A DNA stretch of 64,000 nt from Franconibacter pulveris DSM 19144 (GCA_000621185.1 KK211223.1:331077-395076); one strand, 5' to 3'. Counted from the first letter of the stretch, positions 47,336 to 57,162 are shown. The notes: generated by a model not told the origin, from the sequence alone. Made by a program: numbers and translations.

Positions 47336-49006
47336 TTACAACGTCAAAATAACTTTAGCGGCAACGGCTAACTGATAAAGAATGGTGGAAATACCGCGAG
47401 AAACTTCAAGGTTTTTGGTCTCGTATTTCGGCAGTACCATCAGTTCATCGCCAGGCTGCATCTCATCAACATCATCAGCGTCCAGCGCTGCGCCATTCTG
47501 GCGGATCACAATGACTTTGGCATTACCCGACTTCTGCGTCATGCCGCCGCATTTATCGATATAATCCTGCGGATCCAGCCCTTTCTGCCAGCTAACGGCG
47601 TTCGGGAAGAGCACTTCGCCATGCACCATCACCAGTGACGTTTTTTCGGGAATCGTTATCACATCGCCATCTTCCAGCAGTACCTGGTCGAGGTTGCTTT
47701 CGTTAAGAACAACTTCGCCTTTGGGCACGACGGTGCGCGCTTTAGCGACAAAGCGGCTGACAAGCTGCGCTTCCTGCATGCGCAGACGCGCCTCTTCCTG
47801 GGTGGAAGACTGGGCGGAGAGTGAGGCTTGCTCCAGTTTCTGCAAGGCGAGATCCAGCATCTCTTTCTGCCTTATGGCGACCGATTTACGGTAAAGCTGG
47901 ATGGCGCCAAGTTGCGACATCGCGTTCGGGCGGATCTTTGCCAGCACCTGACGCATAGAGGCGCCATAAGGCAACACCATGGCATGCTCGCCGGAGTGCG
48001 CCCCTTCGATCCTCACCTGAATCGTCCCTGCATACCGGTCTGAGCTTATCACCATTCTGTCACCGTCCTGCAGCGTACGCCCTGCCGCGCTGCTGATCGG
48101 GAAATACTCGCTCTGCTTCATCGCGCCTTGCTGGCGAATCAGGGTAACGTGCGTAGCGCCGGGTTTCGGCCGCGCCCATTTCAACGCCTCAGTGACCGGA
48201 ATGGCGCCATCTTCAAACTCAAAGTCATAGCCGTTAAAGACATCCCCTTCAACGCTGAAAGTATGCTGGCGCGGCCCGACTACAATGGTGTCGCCCTCGG
48301 AAAATTGAGAAAGACCAAGGCTGCCGTTGAGCAGGAAATCATACAGGTTGACGTGCGAACGTACCTTCTGGCCGCGCTTGACGGTGATATCTACATAGCT
48401 GCCGCGCTCGCTGTCCACGCCGCCTGCTTTGTTCAGGTACGAAAGCAGGGAATCGGAAGCGACGCCGCCGTACAGCCCCGGGGTGCGAACATAGCCTGTG
48501 ACGAACACCTTCACCGGCTGCGCCTGCAGGAGCGAAGCGTAGACATTAACGTTCGCCTGATAGACTTCTTTTACCCGGTTAGTCACCAGCGTGTTGAGCT
48601 GGCCGTTAGTGATGCCTGCGACCTTCAGCGGCCCGACATTGGGCAGGAAGATATTGCCTTTCGGATCGACGGTCAGCGTGCCGTCGTAAACGAACGCGCC
48701 CCACAGACGCACCTGCACGGTGTCGCCAAGGCCAATGATGTAGTTAGGGTTGAAACCGATGCCCGTTCCGCTGTCGGCGCCCGGCGCCGTAAAAAGCTGC
48801 GCGCCGAACATACGGCTCAACGGGGCGGGCGCGGCGGGAGCCGGGGTATTATCAAACCCCTCGGCGCTGCTCTGCGTACTGGCGGCGGCCAACAAGGCCG
48901 GGAATGGCGCCGCGCCAGTCAGGGCAGGGTCTGCCGTGAGATCGACTGCGTTGACGCTGGTGGCCGTCAGCAGCAGGAAAAGCGTCCCTGTTTTACGTAA
49001 TTTCAT
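47336..49006 (-). CDS. kpsD: Capsule outer-membrane export protein KpsD
   Basis: Periplasmic/outer-membrane polysaccharide export protein of the OPX family, 556 residues. A signal peptide (LFLLLTATSVNA) ends near residue 20. The Poly_export domain starts with NYIIGLGDTVQVRLWGAFVYDGTLTVDPKGNIFLPNVGPLKVAG. Several SLBB repeats follow (VFVTGYVRTPGLYGGVASDSLLSYLNKAGG; VMVHGEVLFPNAVSWQKGLDPQDYIDKCGG). No lipobox is seen, as in E. coli KpsD. It works with KpsE to span the periplasm. Confidence 0.96.
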   Translation of the reverse strand: MKLRKTGTLFLLLTATSVNAVDLTADPALTGAAPFPALLAAASTQSSAEGFDNTPAPAAPAPLSRMFGAQLFTAPGADSGTGIGFNPNYIIGLGDTVQVRLWGAFVYDGTLTVDPKGNIFLPNVGPLKVAGITNGQLNTLVTNRVKEVYQANVNVYASLLQAQPVKVFVTGYVRTPGLYGGVASDSLLSYLNKAGGVDSERGSYVDITVKRGQKVRSHVNLYDFLLNGSLGLSQFSEGDTIVVGPRQHTFSVEGDVFNGYDFEFEDGAIPVTEALKWARPKPGATHVTLIRQQGAMKQSEYFPISSAAGRTLQDGDRMVISSDRYAGTIQVRIEGAHSGEHAMVLPYGASMRQVLAKIRPNAMSQLGAIQLYRKSVAIRQKEMLDLALQKLEQASLSAQSSTQEEARLRMQEAQLVSRFVAKARTVVPKGEVVLNESNLDQVLLEDGDVITIPEKTSLVMVHGEVLFPNAVSWQKGLDPQDYIDKCGGMTQKSGNAKVIVIRQNGAALDADDVDEMQPGDELMVLPKYETKNLEVSRGISTILYQLAVAAKVILTL

Positions 49007-49023
49007 AACTATCTCTGAAAAAA

Positions 49024-50175
49024 TCAGTTTCTGTGATCGTCCACAATGGACAGTAAAAGCTTGAGGGTGCCGTAAAGCAGGCCGCAGACTAAAAGCCAGC
49101 TTGCCAGCAGCCAGGGCACATCCGGAAAGCGAGACTGCTGGGGCAGTTGCGGCGAGCTGATAACCGAAAGGCTTTTTAACTTGCGTGCAGCTTCAACGCG
49201 GGTTTTTTCAATTGCCGTCAGCGCAAGGCGATAAAGGTCGGTATCAAAGGCGACTTTGGATTTCAGTTCGTCGAAATCCGCCGCCATACGGTTGAGTTTG
49301 TCGCCTTCCGGCGCGGTAATGTTGCGCTGCTCTTTTGCAATCTGCGCCTCGACAGACGCAAGCGCGTTTTTAGCGGTAACGACCTGCGGAGCATCTTCAC
49401 GCAGATAGGTGAGCAGGTTGCGCAGTTCGGTTTCGAGCTTAATTTTCTGCTCGGTCAGATTGTTTACCAGCGTATTGGCCGCCAGCGCCGTCGCCTGCGG
49501 GTCCAGCACGTTGTTGCTGTTCTGGTAAGCGAGCAGGGCGCCTTTGCTTCGGTTCAGCCGCTCGCTCGCCCGGGCCAGCTCCTCTTCCGAGAAACGCTGC
49601 TGATCGCGCGCGATGCGATGCGAAAGCTCGTTGATAAAGCGCTCCGCCTCTTTTAGCGCCGCCTGGTTGAAGCGCAGGGCGAACTCGGGCGTAAACCCCT
49701 GGGTTTGAATGGTCAGCAGGCCATTTTTATTATTAAAATTAATGGTGATGCGGTGGCGGTAGTAATCAAGAAACTCCTCCGCCGTGGCATTACGTGAAAG
49801 ATGATAGAAAAAATCTAAGCCGCTTTCGCCAAAGGCTTTTTTAAAGTCGAGCTGCTTATCGAGAATGGACAGCATATCCGGCGAATGCAGATATTCTTTC
49901 AGATAGAGCGCATCTTCAGAGGAGCTGGGGTTCGATGCGCCCATCAGCAAGCCGATATTTAAGCTGGCGTTATCGATATCGCTAGCCCGCTTAATGGCGA
50001 CTTTGGATTCGCTTAAGTACCGCGGTTGGCTGAAAATGACTAAGTAAAGCAACAGCAAAACCATGGGGATTAAAATAATTACCCGGCCCGTATAGTGTTG
50101 CAAAACAGCAAATATTGCCGATAAGCCTTTTTTAAAAAGCCCGGCTAATGAAGCGGTCAGTTTTTTAATGCGCAT
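49024..50175 (-). CDS. kpsE: Capsule export inner-membrane protein KpsE
   Basis: Polysaccharide co-polymerase/membrane-fusion-like (PCP-3) protein, 383 residues. A first membrane segment (VIILIPMVLLLLYLVIF) and a C-terminal one (WLLASWLLVCGLLYGTLKLLL) enclose a periplasmic coiled-coil domain. SQPRYLSESKVAIKR and GASNPSSSEDALYLKEYLHSPDML match E. coli KpsE. The start at 50175 (MRIKKLTASL) fits the family length; an upstream frame to 50277 is rejected. First gene of kpsEDCS; kpsF is not found upstream. Confidence 0.95.
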   Translation of the reverse strand: MRIKKLTASLAGLFKKGLSAIFAVLQHYTGRVIILIPMVLLLLYLVIFSQPRYLSESKVAIKRASDIDNASLNIGLLMGASNPSSSEDALYLKEYLHSPDMLSILDKQLDFKKAFGESGLDFFYHLSRNATAEEFLDYYRHRITINFNNKNGLLTIQTQGFTPEFALRFNQAALKEAERFINELSHRIARDQQRFSEEELARASERLNRSKGALLAYQNSNNVLDPQATALAANTLVNNLTEQKIKLETELRNLLTYLREDAPQVVTAKNALASVEAQIAKEQRNITAPEGDKLNRMAADFDELKSKVAFDTDLYRLALTAIEKTRVEAARKLKSLSVISSPQLPQQSRFPDVPWLLASWLLVCGLLYGTLKLLLSIVDDHRN

Positions 50176-50614
50176 ACGACTGTTGTGACTCGATTGCGGT
50201 AATGTCGAGAGGTGCTCTGCTATTAGCAAACCAGTAACATATTTATGTGTGCTAACCTGCCAAATTTGGAACACCATCGGCCTTGATGAACGCTACTGGC
50301 AGCGCGTTTTAACAACGCCCTGAAGCGGCTATCCCTGTTTTGTTCCTGTTATTCCTGTTATGGCTAAGGCTTATCACGAAGTGGCAATAGCACGCTTCTG
50401 ACCCAGCGAGGAAGTAAGGCAAAACTATAATGGCTCGTCTGTTTTTAGTCGAGAGAACAGAACGTACAGAAAGGACAGGTGTATAATATAAATGTATTAT
50501 TTTAGAAAAATATAAAAAAAGATGTTTAATATGTAGGAAAATAATTGAATGCTGCTTTCTTTAATTGAAATTAAATTCGCTATTTATTAAAAATAAATAT
50601 CCAGAAGAATTAGA
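50176..50614 (-). promoter_or_regulatory. kpsE upstream region with long leader
   Basis: About 440 nt without a gene. On the minus strand TCGACT (50447-50452) lies 17 nt before TATAGT (50424-50429), a fair sigma-70 promoter. A start near 50417 gives a leader of roughly 240 nt, like the about 225-nt leader of the E. coli region 1 promoter. A 9-bp tandem repeat TTCCTGTTA occurs twice at 50343-50360 inside the leader. The outer part (50480-50590) is strongly AT-rich. Confidence 0.55.
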
Positions 50615-50649
50615 ACAGATAAAAAATGGCCTTCGCAGAGAAGGCCATT
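50615..50649 (-). terminator. Intrinsic terminator of ettA
   Basis: AATGGCCTTC (50625-50634) pairs perfectly with GAAGGCCATT (50640-50649). Read leftward the stem is followed by TTTTATCTG. It is 5 nt past the ettA stop. Confidence 0.88.
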
Positions 50650-50654
50650 GTGAT

Positions 50655-52322
50655 TTATTTCGCGATACGTTTGTACTTAATACGCTTCGGCTCCAGCGCT
50701 TCCGCGCCCAGCGTGCGTTTTTTGTACTCTTCGTATTCGGTGAAGTTACCTTCGAAGAACTCCACTTTACCTTCATCCTGGTAGTCCAGAATATGGGTGG
50801 CGATACGGTCAAGGAACCAGCGGTCATGCGAGATAACCATCGCGCAGCCCGGAAACTCCAGCAGGGCGTTTTCCAGCGCACGCAGAGTTTCGATATCCAG
50901 GTCGTTGGTCGGTTCATCAAGCAGCAGCATGTTGCCGCCCACCTGCAGCAGCTTCGCCAGGTGCAGACGACCACGCTCACCGCCGGAAAGCTCGCCAACG
51001 CGTTTACCCTGGTCTACGCCTTTGAAGTTAAAGCGACCAACGTAAGCGCGGCTCGGCATCTCGGTGTTGCCGATCTTCATGATATCCAGCCCGCCGGAAA
51101 CCTCTTCCCAGACGGTTTTACTGTTGTCCATTGCGTCACGGAACTGATCAACGGAGGCAAGCTTCACGGTTTCGCCAAGGGTAATGGTACCGCTGTCCGG
51201 CTGTTCCTGCCCGGACATCATACGGAACAGTGTGGATTTACCCGCGCCGTTCGGACCGATGATGCCGACAATCGCGCCTTTTGGCACGGAGAAGCTCAGG
51301 TCGTCAATCAGCACGCGGTCGCCGTAAGATTTTCGCAGGTTGCTGACTTCAACCACTTTGTCGCCCAGACGCGGTCCCGGCGGAATAAAGAGCTCGTTGG
51401 TCTCGTTACGTTTCTGGTATTCGACGTTGTTAAGCTCTTCAAAGCGGGCCAGACGCGCTTTACCTTTAGACTGACGGCCTTTGGCGCCCTGACGCACCCA
51501 CTCCAGCTCTTTCTCAATGGATTTACGGCGAGCCGCTTCCTGAGACGCTTCCTGCGCCAGACGCTGATCTTTCTGCTCAAGCCAGGAGGAGTAGTTGCCT
51601 TCCCACGGAATGCCTTCGCCGCGGTCAAGCTCGAGGATCCAGCCTGCTACGTTGTCGAGGAAGTAGCGGTCGTGGGTGATAGCCACCACGGTGCCTTCGA
51701 AATCATGCAGGAAGCGCTCCAGCCAGGCGACGGATTCGGCGTCCAGGTGGTTAGTCGGTTCGTCGAGCAGCAGCATGTCCGGCTTTTCCAGCAGCAGGCG
51801 GCAGAGCGCGACGCGGCGGCGTTCGCCACCGGAGAGGTTGGCTATCTTCGCGTCCCAGTCCGGCAGGCGCAGCGCGTCTGCGGCGCGCTCCAGCTGCATG
51901 TTCAAATTGTGGCCGTCGTGAGCCTGGATAATCTCTTCCAGTTTGCCTTGCTCGGCGGCGAGCTTGTCGAAATCGGCATCCGGGTCCGCATACAGCGCAT
52001 AAACTTCATCCAGACGCTTAAGCGCGTTAACCACTTCGGAAACGGCTTCTTCGATAGATTCGCGAACGGTATGTTCGGTATTGAGCTGCGGCTCCTGCGG
52101 CAGGTAGCCAATCTTGATGCCAGGCTGCGGACGCGCTTCGCCTTCGATATCTTTATCGATGCCAGCCATAATGCGCAGCAGGGTAGATTTACCGGCGCCG
52201 TTTAAGCCCAGCACGCCGATTTTAGCGCCCGGGAAAAAGCTCAGAGAGATATTCTTCAGAATATGTCGCTTCGGCGGAACCACTTTGCCGACGCGATGCA
52301 TGGTATAAACGAATTGAGCCAC
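50655..52322 (-). CDS. ettA: Energy-dependent translational throttle protein EttA (YjjK)
   Basis: ABC-F ATPase that binds the ribosomal E site and gates the first elongation steps according to ATP/ADP ratio. It has 555 residues. Two ABC domains: Walker A GLNGAGKSTLLRIM and GPNGAGKSTLFRMM; signatures LSGGERRRVALC and LSGGERGRLHLA; Walker B LLLDEPTNHLD and LLLDEPTNDLD. The linker between them (residues about 240-310) is the basic P-site tRNA-interaction motif. The start MAQFVYTMHRVGKVVPPKR is the family start. Confidence 0.97.
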   Translation of the reverse strand: MAQFVYTMHRVGKVVPPKRHILKNISLSFFPGAKIGVLGLNGAGKSTLLRIMAGIDKDIEGEARPQPGIKIGYLPQEPQLNTEHTVRESIEEAVSEVVNALKRLDEVYALYADPDADFDKLAAEQGKLEEIIQAHDGHNLNMQLERAADALRLPDWDAKIANLSGGERRRVALCRLLLEKPDMLLLDEPTNHLDAESVAWLERFLHDFEGTVVAITHDRYFLDNVAGWILELDRGEGIPWEGNYSSWLEQKDQRLAQEASQEAARRKSIEKELEWVRQGAKGRQSKGKARLARFEELNNVEYQKRNETNELFIPPGPRLGDKVVEVSNLRKSYGDRVLIDDLSFSVPKGAIVGIIGPNGAGKSTLFRMMSGQEQPDSGTITLGETVKLASVDQFRDAMDNSKTVWEEVSGGLDIMKIGNTEMPSRAYVGRFNFKGVDQGKRVGELSGGERGRLHLAKLLQVGGNMLLLDEPTNDLDIETLRALENALLEFPGCAMVISHDRWFLDRIATHILDYQDEGKVEFFEGNFTEYEEYKKRTLGAEALEPKRIKYKRIAK

Positions 52323-52558
52323 GTTGCGACTTCGCCTCTTTTATCGTGATAAAGGTGTTTCCCAACTGCGGAGTGTAGCCTTTTTCCGTCGCTAATCCCA
52401 GCCAACAAGGCGTGCGCAAGCGCCCGGCGTGCAGGAGCGTGAGATGGGTAAAAAAGTGTCTGTAACGTGGCGCAACCGCACCACCCTGGTTAGCATGAAG
52501 TAATCGCCTTATCAAAGCGGCAAGATGCTGCGATGCCATTTCACTGTGAGGAGTTGTT

Positions 52559-54493
52559 GTGGGGAAAGCCAAACAGGTTGCCTGGCGGCTGTTAACGGCA
52601 GGGATGTGCCTGCTTTCGCTAAGCCAGGCTGCACGCGCTGATTCGCTGGATGAACAGCGCAGCCGTTATGCGCAAATCAAACAAGCATGGGATAACCGAC
52701 AGATGGACGTGGTGCAGCAGTTGATGCCCACGCTGCAAAATTATCCCCTCTATCCTTATTTGCAATATCGCCAGCTCAGCGATGATTTAATGAATCAGCC
52801 TTCGCTGACTGTCAGCCAGTTTATTCAGGCTAACCCCACGCTGCCGCCTTCGCGCACGCTGAAATCGCGTTTTGTGAATGAGCTGGCGCGACGCGAAGAC
52901 TGGCGTGGGTTGCTTGCCTTCAGCCCTGAGCCGCCGGGCAGCACAGAGGCCCAATGCAACTACTACTATGCGAAATGGAACACGGGCGATGCGCAATCCG
53001 CCTGGGAAGGAGCCAAAACCCTCTGGCTGACCGGTAAAAATCTGCCAGATGCCTGCGACCGCCTCTTCTCGGTATGGCGCAGTTCCGGAACACAGGATCC
53101 GCTTGCTTATCTGGAGCGTATCCGGCTGGCGATGAAAGCTGGCAATACTCGGCTGGTGAATACGCTGGCGAACCAGCTGCCCGCCGATTACCAGACTGTC
53201 TCCAGCGCGCTGGTGAGTCTCGCCAACGATCCCAATAGCGTGATGACTTTCGCCCGCAGCGTCGGCGCTACCGATTTTACGCGCCAGATGGCGGCCGTGG
53301 CGTTCGCAAGCGTGGCGCGTCAGGATGCGGAAAACGCGAGACTGATGATCCCTTCGCTTGCGCAGGCGCAACAGCTTAACGAGGATCAAACTCAGGAACT
53401 AAAAGAGATTGTGGCGTGGCGCCTGATGGGCAACGACATCACCAGTGAACAGGCGCGCTGGCGCGACGACGTGATTATGCGTTCGCAATCCACTTCGCTT
53501 ATCGAACGCCGCATTCGTATCGCGCTTGGCGCAGGCGACCGCAACGGGCTAAACACCTGGCTTGCGCGTCTGCCGATGGAGGCGAAAGAGAAAGACGAGT
53601 GGCGCTACTGGCAGGCGGATCTATTGCTGGAGCGCGGACGTGACGAAGAGGCGAAAACCATCCTGCATGCGCTGATGCAGCAGCGCGGTTTCTACCCGAT
53701 GGCGGCCGCGCAGCGGCTGAATGAAGATTATCCATTGCGCGTCGATAAAGCGCCTGCGGTTAACGCCGCGCTCTTTCAGGGGCCGGAAATGGCCCGCGTG
53801 CGCGAGCTGATGTACTGGAACATGGATAACACGGCGCGCAGCGAATGGGCGAACCTGATTACCAGCCGTCCGAAGCAGGAGCAGGCGGCGCTGGCGCGTT
53901 ACGCCTTTGATCAGCGCTGGTGGGATCTCAGCGTACAGGCGACCATAGCCGGTAAACTTTGGGATCAACTGGAAGAGCGTTTCCCGCTGGCGTACAAAGA
54001 TCTGTTCGCCCGCTACGTCAGCGATAAAGCGGTTACGGCAAGCTACGCTATGGCGATAGCGCGCCAGGAGAGCGCCTGGAACCCGAAAGTCCGCTCGCCG
54101 GTGGGCGCGTCGGGGCTGATGCAGATCATGCCTGGCACCGCCACCCATACGGTGAAGATGTTTAATATTCCCGGCTATAGCAACGCAGGCCAACTGCTGG
54201 ACCCGGAAACCAATATCAACATCGGCACCAGCTACCTGCAGTATGTTTATCAGCAATTCGGTAACAACCGCATTCTGACTTCAGCGGGTTATAACGCGGG
54301 TCCCGGGCGGGTGCGTACCTGGCTTGGCAATAGTGCGGCGCGCATTGACGCGGTGGCCTTTGTTGAAAGCATTCCGTTCTCGGAAACGCGCGGCTACGTA
54401 AAAAATGTGCTGGCCTACGACGCCTATTATCGCTATTTCATGGGCGATAAACCGGTGCTGATGACCGACGCAGAATGGCAGCGCCGTTACTGA
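52559..54493 (+). CDS. slt: Soluble lytic murein transglycosylase Slt70
   Basis: Periplasmic exo-lytic transglycosylase that releases 1,6-anhydromuropeptides. It has 644 residues with a signal peptide (LLTAGMCLLSLSQAARA) cleaving near residue 27. The N-terminal 380 residues form the helical doughnut (U domain). The C-terminal lysozyme-like domain carries the catalytic Glu in AIARQESAWNPKVRSPVGASGLMQIMPGTA and NIGTSYLQYVYQQFG, AGYNAGPGRVRTWL. The GTG start at 52559 has GAGGAG upstream. Divergent from ettA. Confidence 0.97.
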   Translation: MGKAKQVAWRLLTAGMCLLSLSQAARADSLDEQRSRYAQIKQAWDNRQMDVVQQLMPTLQNYPLYPYLQYRQLSDDLMNQPSLTVSQFIQANPTLPPSRTLKSRFVNELARREDWRGLLAFSPEPPGSTEAQCNYYYAKWNTGDAQSAWEGAKTLWLTGKNLPDACDRLFSVWRSSGTQDPLAYLERIRLAMKAGNTRLVNTLANQLPADYQTVSSALVSLANDPNSVMTFARSVGATDFTRQMAAVAFASVARQDAENARLMIPSLAQAQQLNEDQTQELKEIVAWRLMGNDITSEQARWRDDVIMRSQSTSLIERRIRIALGAGDRNGLNTWLARLPMEAKEKDEWRYWQADLLLERGRDEEAKTILHALMQQRGFYPMAAAQRLNEDYPLRVDKAPAVNAALFQGPEMARVRELMYWNMDNTARSEWANLITSRPKQEQAALARYAFDQRWWDLSVQATIAGKLWDQLEERFPLAYKDLFARYVSDKAVTASYAMAIARQESAWNPKVRSPVGASGLMQIMPGTATHTVKMFNIPGYSNAGQLLDPETNINIGTSYLQYVYQQFGNNRILTSAGYNAGPGRVRTWLGNSAARIDAVAFVESIPFSETRGYVKNVLAYDAYYRYFMGDKPVLMTDAEWQRRY

Positions 54494-54518
54494 TCCTCTC
54501 CGCTTTGTGCTATGCTGC

Positions 54519-54538
54519 CGTACTAGTTAAAGAGTATG
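54519..54538. promoter_or_regulatory. trp-type operator before trpR
   Basis: The 20 bp match the CGTACTAGTTAACTAGTACG operator at about 17 positions, with a perfect CTAGTTAA core. It lies 11 bp before the trpR ATG and fits autoregulation by TrpR. Confidence 0.75.
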
Positions 54539-54548
54539 GCAGCCTATC

Positions 54549-54878
54549 ATGACCCAGCATTCTACCTATTCCGCGGCGCATGCCGAACAGAGTAACCAGG
54601 AGTGGCTTCGCTTCGTCGAGTTGCTGAAACAGTCGTTCAATGAACAACTGCATCTTCCTCTGTTAACGCTTTTACTCACGCCAGATGAACGCGCTGCGCT
54701 CGGCACGCGGGTGCGGATTATCGAAGAGTTGCTGCGCGGCGAAATGAGCCAGCGCGAGTTGAAAAACGAGCTCGGGGCGGGCATCGCCACGATTACGCGC
54801 GGCTCCAACAGCCTGAAGGCCGCCCCGCCGGAGCTGCGCGCGTGGCTTGAGCAGGAACTGCTGAATCATCAGCGATAA
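54549..54878 (+). CDS. trpR: Trp operon repressor TrpR
   Basis: Tryptophan-activated dimeric repressor, 109 residues. The DNA-reading region is [37 protein letters not shown] (HTH about 68-90). Upstream helices read [48 protein letters not shown], all nearly as in E. coli. Its end overlaps the convergent yjjX by 10 nt. Confidence 0.97.
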   Translation: MTQHSTYSAAHAEQSNQEWLRFVELLKQSFNEQLHLPLLTLLLTPDERAALGTRVRIIEELLRGEMSQRELKNELGAGIATITRGSNSLKAAPPELRAWLEQELLNHQR

Positions 54879-55390
54879 ATCGCGTTGTGGAAAGGACTTA
54901 ACGCGAGGATCACCGCCTGGTGATAAACGCTGCTGCGGGTGAGCTTGCCCCCGGTGAACACGCCGATTGCCCCTTCTTTGCGTCCCACTTCGTCAATGCC
55001 GGTCCAGGCAGACATTACCGGTCCCAGGGCTTCGCCCGCCCGCACTTGTTCCAGAATCACCGCAGGCAGCGGCAGCGTGGCGGAACGCGCTTCGCCACGT
55101 TGTTGCGCATTTTCAATCACGACCCAGCTGAAGGTGCTGTCGTCGTCGATGCCCGCTTCGATGGCGACCCAGAAATCGGCCTGCGGGCACGCTTGACGGG
55201 CATTGATGACGCGCTGACGCGCGCCGGTGCGTGTCTCGTGGCTGCCGAAGGGCTGTTCCGGAACGCCGCTCTCGACGTCCACAGAGGCGATATGGCAGGA
55301 TGCTTCACCGAAAATCTCGCTAAACGCTCGCAGAATAGCCTGAATTTTGGCTGGGTTAGTGGTGGCGCAGACAACTTCGTACATAATCAA
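54869..55390 (-). CDS. yjjX: Inosine/xanthosine triphosphatase YjjX
   Basis: House-cleaning nucleotide phosphatase that hydrolyses ITP and XTP, 173 residues. Features: [22 protein letters not shown] at the N-terminus, [32 protein letters not shown], and the C-terminal [22 protein letters not shown]. Met3 (MYEVV, 55384) is an alternative start and fits the family better. Its last 10 nt overlap trpR. Confidence 0.93.
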   Translation of the reverse strand: MIMYEVVCATTNPAKIQAILRAFSEIFGEASCHIASVDVESGVPEQPFGSHETRTGARQRVINARQACPQADFWVAIEAGIDDDSTFSWVVIENAQQRGEARSATLPLPAVILEQVRAGEALGPVMSAWTGIDEVGRKEGAIGVFTGGKLTRSSVYHQAVILALSPFHNAIYR

Positions 55391-55438
55391 CTAACACTCT
55401 GACGACTAAATTTCGAAGCAGTATAACGGATAAAAAGC

Positions 55439-56086
55439 ATGTTACAGGTATACCTTGTTCGCCACGGTGAAACGCAGTGGAATGCCGAACGCCGTATTCA
55501 GGGGCAGTCTGACAGTCAGCTTACCGATAAAGGCGAGCGCCAGGCGTGGCAAGTGGGAGAGCGGGCAAAAACGCTCGGCATTACCCACATTATCGCAAGC
55601 GATCTGGGCCGCACGCGGCGCACCGCTGAAATTATCGCTAAGGCGTGCGGCTGCGATGTGCAACTCGACTCGCGTCTGCGTGAGCTCGATATGGGCGTAC
55701 TGGAAAGACGCCATATTGAGTCGCTGACCGAAGAAGAAGAGGGCTGGCGCCGGCAGCTTGTCAACGGTACGCCGGATGGACGTATTCCGGATGGCGAGTC
55801 GATGCAGGAGATGAGCGAAAGGATGCATGCGGCGCTGAACGCCTGTCTGGATCTGCCGCCGGGAAGCCGTCCGCTGCTGGTCAGTCACGGCATGGCGCTC
55901 GGCTGTCTGGTCAGCACCATTCTCGGGCTGCCCGCTTATGCGGAGCGCCGGTTGCGTCTGCGCAACTGTTCAATTTCTCGCGTGGATTATCAGCAAAGCC
56001 CGTGGCTGGCTTCCGGTTGGGTGGTGGAAACGGCAGGAGACGTCTCGCATCTGGACGCTCCCGCACTGGATGAGCTTCAGCGTTAA
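55439..56086 (+). CDS. gpmB: Histidine phosphatase family protein GpmB
   Basis: Member of the cofactor-dependent phosphoglycerate mutase superfamily, 215 residues. The catalytic RHGETQWNAERRIQGQSDSQLT (8-29) and the second His in LLVSHGMALGCL (about 148-152) are present. Annotated as phosphoglycerate mutase 2; in E. coli mutase activity is doubtful, and a broad phosphatase role is likely. Convergent with robA, overlapping 4 nt. Confidence 0.93.
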   Translation: MLQVYLVRHGETQWNAERRIQGQSDSQLTDKGERQAWQVGERAKTLGITHIIASDLGRTRRTAEIIAKACGCDVQLDSRLRELDMGVLERRHIESLTEEEEGWRRQLVNGTPDGRIPDGESMQEMSERMHAALNACLDLPPGSRPLLVSHGMALGCLVSTILGLPAYAERRLRLRNCSISRVDYQQSPWLASGWVVETAGDVSHLDAPALDELQR

Positions 56087-56952
56087 CGGCGCAGCGGAAT
56101 CAGATATTCACAGCGTAAATGGACGGGGCGCTGGTTTGTGCGCGTTTCGCTTGCCGGAAAGTAACGCTCGATATCCAGGCCTTTACGGCGCGTGAGGCCC
56201 AGCGCGGGCATGCAGGTGCCGTAAACGGTCAGGATAAATTCCTGCAGCCCGGTGCCTGGCCCTTCGTAAGTAAACTGAACGTAATCGCCCCCTTCAAGCA
56301 TGACCGGGTGGGCGTTCTGGATGTAGCCGTTTGCCAGTTCCGGTGAAAGCGCGGTGGTGTAAAAAACCTCCTGCTCGTCGTCTTTTTCGTAGCTTGGGCG
56401 TGATTCGTTCAGGCCGTAAAGTTCCGGCGGCAGCATCGGGCAATTGGCGAGAAACTGCGTCCAGAACTGCACGCGCATTTCGTGGCGGAAATCGGAAATT
56501 TCTTCCAACGAGCAGGTGTAATTTTGCGTTAAGCCCACTAAAGGCGTCTGCGCAAGCGTAACGAATTTATGCTGCGGCGGCGTGAAATCGCCCAGCCGGA
56601 TAGGCGGACAAATGCCGGAAGCATTCCAGTCCGCGGCGCGGCGGTAAAGCGCAGGGGTCAAAGAAAACTGTTTTTTGAAAGCGCGCGTAAAGGTTTGCTG
56701 CGAATCAAAGCGATATTGCAGCGCGATATCCAGGATAGGACGAGCGGTAAGGCGTAAGGCGACAGCGGATTTAGACAGACGACGCGCGCGAATATAAGCG
56801 CCAATCGCCTGACCCGTTACCTCTTTAAACATTCGTTGTAAATGCCACTTGGAATAACCCGCTTTGGCCGCCACATTGTCCAAAGAAAGGGGCTGATCCA
56901 GATGGCCTTCAAGCCAGGTAAGCAGATCGCGAATGATCACAGCCTGATCCAT
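56083..56952 (-). CDS. rob: Right origin-binding protein Rob
   Basis: AraC/XylS-family activator of the MarA/SoxS/Rob regulon, 289 residues. The N-terminal DNA-binding domain contains both HTHs: LDNVAAKAGYSKWHLQRMFKEVTGQAIGAYIRARRLSKSAVALRLTARPILDIALQYRFDSQQTFTRAFKKQF. The C-terminal GyrI-like domain (about 120-289) binds bile salts and fatty acids and reads GGDYVQFTYEGPGTGLQEFILTVYGTCMPALGL. Start and length equal E. coli Rob. Confidence 0.97.
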   Translation of the reverse strand: MDQAVIIRDLLTWLEGHLDQPLSLDNVAAKAGYSKWHLQRMFKEVTGQAIGAYIRARRLSKSAVALRLTARPILDIALQYRFDSQQTFTRAFKKQFSLTPALYRRAADWNASGICPPIRLGDFTPPQHKFVTLAQTPLVGLTQNYTCSLEEISDFRHEMRVQFWTQFLANCPMLPPELYGLNESRPSYEKDDEQEVFYTTALSPELANGYIQNAHPVMLEGGDYVQFTYEGPGTGLQEFILTVYGTCMPALGLTRRKGLDIERYFPASETRTNQRPVHLRCEYLIPLRR

Positions 56953-57162
56953 AGTTAATCCTCATCCTGAATGCGAGTGCCTTCGATATTAAGGTAGCGA
57001 ATAGTAGCATTTTTTGTTCTTTTAGCATTGCGTGTTTTTTTTAACTGAATGTGCTTACCAGGTCCGCGCCAGCGCACATTTTTTGTAAAAACCTGATATT
57101 TAATACTTTTTCTATAAAAAGACGAATAGTCACTCCGATCAATTTTTAAAGATGGTAACAAT

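Noticed and set aside
50278-50654. A second ops element on the minus strand before kpsE
   Set aside because: I searched for the complement of GGTAG with flanking consensus and found none of adequate match.
50565-52205. A 546-codon open frame antisense to ettA
   Set aside because: It mirrors the ABC-F gene, has no family features, and its composition is that of a reverse-frame shadow.
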